A stretch of DNA of 64,000 bases from the NCBI RefSeq assembly GCF_001422045.1, contig NZ_LMLW01000009.1:1-64000 (forward strand). The letters run 5' to 3'. How positions within the stretch are numbered: the first letter of the stretch is position 1; each line of letters opens with the position of its first letter. Shown piece after piece: positions 1 through 6,560 of the stretch. The position numbers were made by a program, and so were the translations under genes. The DNA comes from Sphingomonas sp. Leaf242. GTDB lineage: Bacteria; Pseudomonadota; Alphaproteobacteria; Sphingomonadales; Sphingomonadaceae. The notes beneath the pieces are model-generated. The model was not told the origin of the DNA, searched no databases, and worked only from the letters and a program-made list of their open reading frames with translations.

Positions 1-100
1 GCATCGCTACCCGTTACGACAAGCTTGCGGCTAACTTCCTGTCAGCTGTCGCGCTCGCAACAGCGGTCGCCTTTTGGATGTGAATGAGTCTGAGCCCTAG
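1..100 (+). mobile_element. 3' end of an IS5-family insertion sequence (transposase C-terminus plus terminal repeat)
   Basis: Positions 3-83 read as the last 26 residues of a DDE transposase, beginning IATRYDKLAANFL and ending in FWM before a TGA. This matches the C-terminal RY-K-L-A-NFL signature common in IS5-family transposases. The next 17 bases, ending GAGCCCTAG at 100, look like the terminal inverted repeat, and the final CTAG is a plausible target-site duplication for the IS427 subgroup. The rest of the element lies left of the window, so its integrity cannot be judged. Family assignment rests on the short C-terminal match. Confidence 0.6.
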
Positions 101-120
101 TATCGCCCAATTGTAGACGA
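101..120. repeat. Short dispersed repeat copy next to the IS end; 121-257 otherwise empty
   Basis: The motif CGCCCAATTGT immediately follows the IS end. It recurs at about 1769-1780, and in a diverged form at 2534-2545. Nothing codes between here and 258. At 142-176 a stretch resembles the 5' half of a tRNA (AGCTTAGC, AGAGCG) but cannot fold further. Confidence 0.35.
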
Positions 121-257
121 TCATTGATCAAACCGGGCGAACGTCTGTAGCTTAGCTAGAGCGCTTGCCTTGCATTTCATGATATTGCAGAAAAACACTG
201 GCGCGCCGAAGAGAGAAGGGTCTCCGCTGGCCGACGGTGAGGAGGGGGGGGGCTGGA

Positions 258-905
258 ATGATCGTATTGCTCCTAGCCGGGGTGACGGACGTGGATTACC
301 CGCGTCCGCCTATCATTAGTCCGCTACGGCCGTCGCAAATGACCGGTCCTTTTCGCTATGGCTACGATTCGAAGGACGCAGGCGCCACAGCAAGACTCCT
401 CCTAACGGTTGATCCAACCGGAAGAATTATACATTGCGATGTCGTCGTTCCAAGCGGCCATCCCAAGTTGGACACAGCCGGTTGCAAGCTATACCTTGGT
501 ATCAAGGGGCAGCCGGCGCTTGGTGGTGATGGGAAACCGGCATACGGAACAATAAGCGCAGGAGTAACATTTTTCAAAGATGGAGGCCTGATTCCACCAT
601 CTGTTGATCTCCAGCTGGTAGTTGAGCGCTTGCCTGACCCAGGCGCTGTTTTCGCTAGGCGGTTTTCTTCACTGATCGTGGGTCTAACCGGCAAAGTGCT
701 CACGTGCAGGAACATGCTGTATGGCCGCGCGTCGCCCGATGCGCTCGACCGTGCCCTCTGCAAGGTCGCCGCGACTTCCGTCACCTTCAAACCAGTTTTA
801 GATGTTGCGAACAGACCGACTGAATCTGTCCAGGCTTTTGCCGTCGAGTTTTCCACGAAGGATGCGCCTGTTGTGCGACCGGGGCCCTCGCTGCCGCCTG
901 AATAG
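258..905 (+). CDS. Probable exported protein with two TonB-C-like repeats
   Basis: This is a 215-residue protein of unknown role. It starts at ATG 258 behind a strong AGGAGG-type ribosome binding site at about 240-250; a GTG at 237 is in frame but lies before that site. A short hydrophobic start (MIVLLLAG) suggests export or anchoring. Two similar units follow, at about residues 38-105 and 120-195. Each has the pattern G-(K/R)-(I/V)-x-x-C ... LD-x-x-x-C that I associate with TonB C-terminal-like domains of sphingomonads: Cys in IIHCDVV and DTAGCK, then VLTCRN and DRALCK. Such proteins are often annotated as energy transducer TonB. Here there is no proline-rich spanning region and no adjacent ExbBD, so energy transduction is doubtful. 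It lies alone beside an IS end. Confidence 0.6.
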   Translation: MIVLLLAGVTDVDYPRPPIISPLRPSQMTGPFRYGYDSKDAGATARLLLTVDPTGRIIHCDVVVPSGHPKLDTAGCKLYLGIKGQPALGGDGKPAYGTISAGVTFFKDGGLIPPSVDLQLVVERLPDPGAVFARRFSSLIVGLTGKVLTCRNMLYGRASPDALDRALCKVAATSVTFKPVLDVANRPTESVQAFAVEFSTKDAPVVRPGPSLPPE

Positions 906-954
906 CCGGGCCACATCAACCCTGCGCGTTAATGTCTGCTCCCGCCCACACTCG

Positions 955-1003
955 GACGTTACGGCTGCAACTTGCAGTTTCGAAAGCGGACATCCGTTCA
1001 TCA
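955..1003. repeat. Dispersed repeat, inverted copy
   Basis: Read on the minus strand this stretch contains GTCCGCTTTCG followed by GTTGCAG. It resembles the copies at 1755-1786 and 2520-2550. It lies between two small genes in a region (906-1146) with no other coding signal. Confidence 0.35.
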
Positions 1004-1028
1004 CGATGATGCCAGCTCGGCCGTGACG

Positions 1029-1056
1029 TGATGCAAAAATCAAAAGTTTTGCATCA
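1029..1056. repeat. Perfect 10-bp inverted repeat TGATGCAAAA / TTTTGCATCA
   Basis: The arms at 1029-1038 and 1047-1056 are perfectly complementary with an 8-base loop. A related, less perfect copy lies just past the next gene at 1601-1628, and a third TGATGC/GATGCAAAA cluster is at about 1661-1680. It may act as a terminator-like hairpin or as the end of a small non-autonomous element. Confidence 0.55.
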
Positions 1057-1146
1057 GGCCGGACAGTAGCGCGGCGGGCTTAAGAGGGTTGGAGGCAATC
1101 CGCCTTCGTTCAGTTAATCCTAACCCTTCAAGCGCATGCTTTGAGC

Positions 1147-1593
1147 ATGATACGCCTTCTCACGATCGTCACCGCGTCTGTAGCCCTCGCCAGCTGCGGC
1201 AGCGCGTCTGCACAGTGCGCTACTCACGATGCACAGGGCCTCGTTGCCTCGATGAAGCCGGCCGAGCAGTTCAGGTCGATACTGACCATGGCAGTTGGGC
1301 GAACCCAGACTGCTGCTATGGTCAAGGCACGGGACGGAGCTTCGGGTGACCAGAAGCTTGCGCAGGCAATCGACGCGGCCGTTAGGCGTCACAGCGCAGA
1401 GTGGGAGAAGAACTTGGTCAGTAGCTGGCAGTCGCTTAGCGCCACCGAGATTGGCCAAGCATGCGCCGCTATGCAGAAAAATGATCAAAGATCATTCATG
1501 CCCTTCGCTGAACGCGTCGGACCCCAAGTGCAGTTACGAAACGAACCCCTGCTACGCAGCGCTGCCACTGAGGTACTCAAGACCGTCTGGTAA
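1147..1593 (+). CDS. Small lipoprotein of unknown function
   Basis: This gene encodes a 148-residue protein beginning MIRLLTIVTASVALASCGS. The short charged start, hydrophobic core and LASC lipobox point to a lipoprotein processed at Cys17. ATG 1147 is preferred; an in-frame TTG sits at 1141. The mature part is mostly helical-looking with no motif I recognise. It contains an EIGQACAAMQKND segment similar in style to DUF2059-type helical proteins, but that is not enough to name it. It stands alone between two TGATGCAAAA hairpins (1029-1056 and 1601-1628), which raises the possibility that gene and flanks moved together. Confidence 0.6.
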   Translation: MIRLLTIVTASVALASCGSASAQCATHDAQGLVASMKPAEQFRSILTMAVGRTQTAAMVKARDGASGDQKLAQAIDAAVRRHSAEWEKNLVSSWQSLSATEIGQACAAMQKNDQRSFMPFAERVGPQVQLRNEPLLRSAATEVLKTVW

Positions 1594-1600
1594 TCCGATT

Positions 1601-1628
1601 TGATGCAAAACTCACCGATTTCGCATCG
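1601..1628. repeat. Imperfect copy of the TGATGCAAAA inverted repeat
   Basis: TGATGCAAAA at 1601-1610 pairs with TTTCGCATCG at 1619-1628 with mismatches. It begins 7 bases after the stop of the lipoprotein gene, so it could serve as its terminator. Confidence 0.45.
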
Positions 1629-1754
1629 GCCAGAGAACGGTTGGAAAGCTGGGTATCCGCCGATGCAAAAACCTGATGCATTTGGCGAGCGCATTCGATG
1701 GCAGGTTTACCCGGGTGCGGCCCCGAAAGCCGCCCGGACGCTTTCCTTCTCATT

Positions 1755-1786
1755 CCGGCCGTCCGCTTTCGCCCAATTGTCGCCGT
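1755..1786. repeat. Dispersed repeat copy (GTCCGCTTTCGCCCAATTG)
   Basis: The core GTCCGCTTTCGCCCAATTG at 1761-1779 is shared in part with 101-120 and 2525-2545, and inverted with 955-1003. It sits between convergent genes. Confidence 0.45.
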
Positions 1787-1794
1787 TAAACTAA

Positions 1795-2427
1795 TCAAAG
1801 ATCGACCCCATAAGCGCACTGCGCCTGGAGCATATCGTCCCTGACCGTTGGAACTGCCCCTTCAAGATACCGGTCGAGCGGCATTAGCATCGCATCCGAA
1901 ATCGCTTGATTAATGAACTTGGGATCAGTGGTCACATAAAGGTCGAGTGGCATTTCGCCTTGGTCAATAATTAACCGACTACCATCTGATCCAGTGAAAA
2001 GTAGGGCTTTGGCTACCAAGCAAGTGTGCTCCGCCCCGGCGGGAACTTGGCCGAAAAACCGATCCTTAGAGCTACTATACCATCCGTCTGGTAACGCTTC
2101 GACGGGGATGCTCCAGTCGTGTATCCATAGAACATCGACTCGCCACTCAAAAAATGGCCATTTTACCGCGCGACCTACGGCTTCCTGCTCGCCCTCCCGC
2201 AAAGTCGAATAAAGAGGTGCTTGGATCGCGAGAGTGAACACTTCGAATTTAAATACGATGTCGCGGCTATCGCTTGTAACCAGCAAGGGTGCTTGGCCAC
2301 TGCGCCACAGCCACAACGCAGATATGCGCCCATGATCGACAGAGATTGTGTAGCCGGTCAGAGCGGACGCCAAGGACCGAAGGTCGGCCGCCTCAGCCTT
2401 GATTGTCTCGGGTTTGGCGTCGATCAT
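1795..2427 (-). CDS. Hypothetical cytoplasmic protein
   Basis: This gene encodes a 210-residue protein starting at ATG 2427 ([16 protein letters not shown]). The open frame continues upstream to 2808, but that part is Arg/Pro-rich and runs through a dispersed repeat, so I do not count it as protein. There is no signal peptide or membrane segment. The sequence is acidic and tryptophan-rich ([28 protein letters not shown]), which is like a folded soluble domain, but I recognise no family. Codon use is less GC-biased than in the main gene clusters, and it sits among IS and repeat remnants, so acquisition by transfer is plausible. It is an orphan between the lipoprotein gene (plus) and trpC (plus). 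Confidence 0.6.
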   Translation of the reverse strand: MIDAKPETIKAEAADLRSLASALTGYTISVDHGRISALWLWRSGQAPLLVTSDSRDIVFKFEVFTLAIQAPLYSTLREGEQEAVGRAVKWPFFEWRVDVLWIHDWSIPVEALPDGWYSSSKDRFFGQVPAGAEHTCLVAKALLFTGSDGSRLIIDQGEMPLDLYVTTDPKFINQAISDAMLMPLDRYLEGAVPTVRDDMLQAQCAYGVDL

Positions 2428-2791
2428 GTCAACATCGTATCGCGCCTGCCACGAAGCGCAACATCCGCTATTCGCTCCGGACACACCAATAGCCGCCAGA
2501 CCGCTTTCCTCTCCATCTTGGCCATTCCGCTTACGCCCAGTTGCAGACATGGGCAACCTAGCCGTGATTTGGCGAATATGCCCTCGCCGAACCGCGCGTC
2601 CGGGCGGACAAAAGTGCGCCGGGCGCCCACCTCGGCCTCTAGCCAATCGCCGAGATGATCGAACGCTGCGATTAATGGCCGGTTCGGCCGGATGCGCGCC
2701 CGGTCGTTGCCCTGTAGAAGCCGTCCACCTGCACGCCTCCGGACGGCCGACGCCGTCTCTGGCAGCAGCGACCAAAGGAATTGCATCTGAC
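2428..2791. other. Gene-free stretch with a dispersed repeat
   Basis: No convincing gene lies in these 364 bases, although several frames stay open. A diverged copy of the CATTCCGC...CGCCCA-TTG repeat is at about 2520-2550. The part nearest trpC shows no clear terminator hairpin or leader peptide of the kind expected for attenuation. It may hold the trpC promoter, but I see no confident -35/-10 pair. Confidence 0.4.
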
Positions 2792-3607
2792 ATGACCAGC
2801 ATCCTCAAGAAAATCGAAGCCTATAAGCGCCAGGAAATAGAGGCCGCGAAAGCCACGGTATCGCTTGCCGACCTCCGGGCGATGCAAGCCGATCAGGAGG
2901 CTCCACGCGGCTTTCACAAGGCCCTGGTCGCCCGGCAAAGCGCCGGCCTGTTCGGGCTCATCGCGGAAATCAAGAAGGCCAGTCCATCGAAGGGCCTGAT
3001 CCGTTCGGATTTCGATCCACCCGCCCTCGCGCGCGCGTATGAAGCAGGCGGCGCGGCATGTCTTTCGGTGCTGACGGATGCGCCGAGCTTCCAAGGTGCG
3101 CCGGCGTTCCTCACCGCCGCTCGTGCGGCCTGCAGCCTGCCGGCGCTGCGCAAGGACTTCATGTTCGAAACCTATCAGGTGGACGAAGCCCGCGCCTGGG
3201 GTGCGGACTGCATCCTTCTGATCATGGCATCGCTGTCCGATGACGACGCGGTTCGCCTCCAGGACCGGGCTTTCGCGCTGGGCATGGACGTTCTGGTCGA
3301 GGTCCATGACGAACCGGAAATGGAGAGAGCGCTGAAACTGTCCTCGCCGCTGATCGGTATCAACAATCGGGATCTGCGGACCTTCGAAGTCAGCCTGACG
3401 AACAGCGAAAAGCTGGCGCCGATGGTACCCGACGATCGCCTGATCATCGGCGAAAGCGGCATTTTCACGCACGCTGACTGCCAGCGGCTCCAGGCTGCCG
3501 GCATCACGTCGTTCCTGGTCGGCGAAAGCCTCATGCGCAAAGACGATGTCGAGACCGCGACGCGCGTTCTATTGAAAGGCGAAGACGCAAGTTCGATCCA
3601 GGAATAA
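2792..3607 (+). CDS. trpC: Indole-3-glycerol-phosphate synthase
   Basis: TrpC closes the indole ring in tryptophan synthesis, converting carboxyphenylamino-deoxyribulose phosphate to indole-3-glycerol phosphate in the cytoplasm. The 271-residue protein has the family length and hallmark motifs: [10 protein letters not shown] at about 59-68, LRKDF at about 121, LVEVHDE at about 168, GINNRDL at about 190, and GESGI near the C-terminus. ATG 2792 gives a normal N-terminus ([20 protein letters not shown]). In most proteobacteria trpC follows trpD. Here it is alone, between a repeat-filled gap and a convergent lipoprotein gene, with a GC-rich hairpin after its stop. It could therefore be a second or relocated copy. 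Confidence 0.92.
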   Translation: MTSILKKIEAYKRQEIEAAKATVSLADLRAMQADQEAPRGFHKALVARQSAGLFGLIAEIKKASPSKGLIRSDFDPPALARAYEAGGAACLSVLTDAPSFQGAPAFLTAARAACSLPALRKDFMFETYQVDEARAWGADCILLIMASLSDDDAVRLQDRAFALGMDVLVEVHDEPEMERALKLSSPLIGINNRDLRTFEVSLTNSEKLAPMVPDDRLIIGESGIFTHADCQRLQAAGITSFLVGESLMRKDDVETATRVLLKGEDASSIQE

Positions 3608-3648
3608 CCGCGAGCTGAATTCCGACGCGTCATCCGTGCCCTACTCGT

Positions 3649-3672
3649 GCCCTCCCCCGAAGGGGAGGGGGC
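3649..3672. terminator. GC-rich hairpin between convergent trpC and DUF1176 genes
   Basis: CCCTCCCC pairs with GGGGAGGG across a CGAA tetraloop. It lies between the trpC stop (3607) and the end of the minus-strand lipoprotein gene (3676). There is no T-tract, so it may be a repeat remnant that works as a bidirectional terminator. The same sequence style recurs at 56663-56810. Confidence 0.45.
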
Positions 3673-3675
3673 GGG

Positions 3676-4779
3676 TCAGGGCCGGATCACGCGGGCGCGC
3701 CAGGTGGTGATGAAGTCGGCGTTGCCGCGGCATTCGCGCATTTCCGACTGTTCGGAGAGGCGCAAGCGGGTGCCGTCCCAGACGAAGCTCTGATGGACGC
3801 CGCAGTCGCCCAGGCCGCGGCCCTTTGCGTCGCTGGTCAGGACGCCGTTTTCGAACGCGCCGTTTATGACGCTTTTGACGGGAGTGCCGGAGTCGGCACC
3901 GGTCGCCTCGAAGCCTGCCGGGGCGTCGAACTGGGCTGGGGTGATCCCGGCGCCGTCGACGATGAAGAGCGCGCTGATCAGATTGTAGGCACCGGTCGAG
4001 CAGGGGAATATGACCAGCGACTTGCCGCCGCCGAGCGCGTGCGTTTCGGGCGTGAAGCCCTCGGCGGTGCAGGTGGCGCGTTTGCGCAGCGTTGCGATCT
4101 GGGTGGCGGTAAGCTTGGCGGCAGTGCCCGACGGCGCGATCGTAGCGACGGCCGGGAGCGGCGGCGTGAGCGCGCGTGACGGGGCGGAGCCCTTGGCGAC
4201 GATCGCGTCGGTGCTGCCGACACGGCCTTGTTGCGCGTCGATGTAGCGGAGCGCGGCGGCGGCGCCTTTCAGCGACAGCGTCGTGAGTGTGCGATTATCC
4301 GCTCCGCGTACAGTCAACGTCGTGCCGTTCGCCATCGCCGCAGCGAGGCCAGCTGCGTCGCGTAACGCGGTGGGTTTGCCGTCGACCGCAAAGCTGGCGG
4401 GTTGCGCCGCCTGCGCGTTGTCCGTTGCGATCTTGACCGAGACTGCACCGGCGGGGCCGGGTTCGCGCGTGATGTTCAGTGTGATCGGCGATCCACTGCT
4501 TGTCGCAATGCCGGCTTCGGGCAGCAGCGCGGCGAGCGTGCACCGCAGGCCATTGTCACAGCCGACTGCCCAGTCGCCGAAGGTCTTCAGCACGCCCGGC
4601 GTCGGCTTCAAGTGGGTATCGGTGACGGCCTTGGGCGTGGCCGGTGTCGCGCGTGTCTCCGTAGGCGCCGGCGCGGTCGCGTTACGCGTTTCCGGCGCGG
4701 TGGGCTGGGAGGAGGGTGAGCAACCCGCCATCGCCGCGGCTATAATCGAGACGGGGAGCAGGGCCGAGTGTCGCATCAT
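3676..4779 (-). CDS. DUF1176 family lipoprotein
   Basis: This is a 367-residue exported protein. It starts with a signal peptide and lipobox (IIAAAMAGC, Cys at about residue 19), then a Ser/Thr/Pro-rich linker to about residue 60. The remainder fits DUF1176: a GDWAVGCDN segment near residue 67, a DGKPTALRDAAGL region, and a C-terminal GRGLGDCGVHQSFVWDGTRLRL segment followed by the typical MRECRG and WRA motifs. The family's function is unknown. Two adjacent ATGs (4779 and 4776) could both start it. It is just downstream of nagE on the same strand with a 71-base gap, so read-through is possible, but the content does not tie it to sugar uptake. Confidence 0.8.
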   Translation of the reverse strand: MMRHSALLPVSIIAAAMAGCSPSSQPTAPETRNATAPAPTETRATPATPKAVTDTHLKPTPGVLKTFGDWAVGCDNGLRCTLAALLPEAGIATSSGSPITLNITREPGPAGAVSVKIATDNAQAAQPASFAVDGKPTALRDAAGLAAAMANGTTLTVRGADNRTLTTLSLKGAAAALRYIDAQQGRVGSTDAIVAKGSAPSRALTPPLPAVATIAPSGTAAKLTATQIATLRKRATCTAEGFTPETHALGGGKSLVIFPCSTGAYNLISALFIVDGAGITPAQFDAPAGFEATGADSGTPVKSVINGAFENGVLTSDAKGRGLGDCGVHQSFVWDGTRLRLSEQSEMRECRGNADFITTWRARVIRP

Positions 4780-4850
4780 CTGTCGATCCTAGTATTTCAC
4801 CAGAGTGCCGAAAAGTCGTCGAGCAACCTTCCACCGGGGCCTGGCATCGC

Positions 4851-6560
4851 TCAGGTGACGATGAGCGACGCGGCGCGGTTGCCGTCGAACAGCAGGTGGA
4901 CGAGGCCGGGGGCGGGGCGGGCGACGGCGTGGACGCCGAGCGCTTCGAGCGACGATAGCGAGGTGCGGTCGGCGTCGTGCAGGCGGATGCGCAGTCGCGT
5001 GCCGTGGCGCGTGGCGGCCTCGATATTGTCGGTGCCGCCCAGTGCTGCGATCGTCGCGGCTGTCAGGCGAATGTCCGCCGGGACATCGGCGGCCGGTTCG
5101 GCGACGACCGGGGCTGGGCCACCGGCGGCGATCGCGTCGCGGATCTCGACCGCGACCGAATCGGCGATCGGGCCGAGCACGATCTGGAGCGCCTTGTCGG
5201 ACGGACGGATCAGGCCGCGAGCGCCGAGCGCTTTGAGCCGTGCCTCATCCACCGCGCCCTGGTCGACGACGATGAGGCGCAGGCGGGTGGTGCACGCGCC
5301 GACGCTGGTCAGGTTGGCGGCGCCGCCGAGCGCTTCGGCAAACGCGGCGCCACGCTCGCTCTTGGCGACGGTTGCAGCGGCGATGGGTGCGTCGCGCTCG
5401 CGGCCGGGGGTCGGCAGGTCGAGGCGCTTGATGACGGTGCGGAACAGCACGTAATAGATCGCGGCATAGGCGAGCCCGACCGGGATCAGCAGCAGCGGCT
5501 TGGTCGCTTTGCCATAGTTCAGCACATAGTCGAACAGCCCGGCGGAGAAGCCGAAGCCCAATTTCACGCCGAGCGCGTTCATCAGCGCCATCGATAGGCC
5601 GGTCAGCACCGCGTGGATCGCGTAGAGCACGGGTGCCAAGAACATGAAGCTGAACTCGATCGGCTCGGTCACGCCGGTCAGCGCCGAGGTGAGCGCGAGG
5701 CTGAGCAGCATGCCACCGACCGCCTTGCGACGCTCGGGCAGCGCCGAATGGTACATCGCGAGGCAGGCGGCGGGCAGGCCGAACATCATGACCGGGAAGA
5801 ACCCGGCCATGAAGGCACCGGCGGTCGGATCGCCGGCGAAGAAGCGGCGGAGGTCGCCCGTCGTGCCGTGGTAGTCGCCGGCGACGAACCAGACGATGTT
5901 GTTGAGCAGATGGTGCAGCCCGGTGACGAGCAACAGGCGATTGAGCAACCCGAACGCGAACAGGCCGAACCCGCCGGCGCCGCTGATCCCGTAGCTCAAG
6001 CCGTCGATGCCGGTGCTGAGCGCGCCGAAGCCGAGGCCGACGATGATGCCGAGTACGAGGCCCGCGACGCCGCTGACGATCGGCACGAACCGACGTCCGC
6101 CGAAGAAGGCGAGATATTCAGGGAGCGCGATGGCGGAGAAGCGGTTGTAGAAACTGCCGCCGATCAGCCCCGAAAGGATACCGATCGGGACGTCGAGCCG
6201 GGCGATCGCCTTGGCTTTCCAGGCGGCGGTGGCGAGTGCGATCGTGTCGCCGGTCAGTCCCTTGAGTGCGTCGGCGGGGACGGTCATCAGCGCTTGTGCG
6301 CCTTGCGTCGTCACGAGGTAGCAGACCACGCCCGCGAGACACGCGGCGCCGTTGCCGTCGCGCGCGAACCCGGTGGCGACGCCGATCGCGAACAGCAGGC
6401 CAAGGTGCGAGAAGATCGCGTCGCCGGCGGCGCTGAGCACCGCGATGTCGAGCATGTCGGGCTGGCCGAGCCGCAGCAACAGGCCGGCAACAGGCAGCAC
6501 CGCGATTGGCAGCATCAGTGCGCGGCCGAGCGGCTGGAGGGCTTCGAGCACGGACTTCAT
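4851..6560 (-). CDS. nagE: N-acetylglucosamine PTS permease, EIIC-EIIB with a degenerate second EIIB domain
   Basis: This inner-membrane PTS permease imports and phosphorylates N-acetylglucosamine. Residues 1-380 are the EIIC domain of the glucose family, with many hydrophobic segments, TGLHHLLNN at about 213 and GVTEPIEFSF at about 296. Residues 400-478 are EIIB with the phosphocysteine in GACTTRLRL (Cys423). After a short Pro/Ala linker, residues 496-569 repeat the EIIB pattern (LGGTDNIEAATRHGTRLRI), but the position matching Cys423 is His519, so this copy cannot form the usual phosphocysteine. No EIIA is present; that domain is on the adjacent fusion gene, whose stop overlaps this ATG (ATGA). 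NAG specificity is inferred from the operon with NagA and NagB. Confidence 0.9.
   Translation of the reverse strand: MKSVLEALQPLGRALMLPIAVLPVAGLLLRLGQPDMLDIAVLSAAGDAIFSHLGLLFAIGVATGFARDGNGAACLAGVVCYLVTTQGAQALMTVPADALKGLTGDTIALATAAWKAKAIARLDVPIGILSGLIGGSFYNRFSAIALPEYLAFFGGRRFVPIVSGVAGLVLGIIVGLGFGALSTGIDGLSYGISGAGGFGLFAFGLLNRLLLVTGLHHLLNNIVWFVAGDYHGTTGDLRRFFAGDPTAGAFMAGFFPVMMFGLPAACLAMYHSALPERRKAVGGMLLSLALTSALTGVTEPIEFSFMFLAPVLYAIHAVLTGLSMALMNALGVKLGFGFSAGLFDYVLNYGKATKPLLLIPVGLAYAAIYYVLFRTVIKRLDLPTPGRERDAPIAAATVAKSERGAAFAEALGGAANLTSVGACTTRLRLIVVDQGAVDEARLKALGARGLIRPSDKALQIVLGPIADSVAVEIRDAIAAGGPAPVVAEPAADVPADIRLTAATIAALGGTDNIEAATRHGTRLRIRLHDADRTSLSSLEALGVHAVARPAPGLVHLLFDGNRAASLIVT

Noticed and set aside
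142-176. Possible tRNA gene fragment (AGCTTAGC ... AGAGCGCTTGC)
   Set aside because: The 5' half looks tRNA-like, but there is no matching anticodon stem, T-arm or acceptor end. At best it is a decayed remnant.
2428-2808. Long N-terminal extension of the hypothetical protein ending at 1795
   Set aside because: It is Arg/Pro-rich and crosses a dispersed repeat; ATG 2427 gives a natural start.
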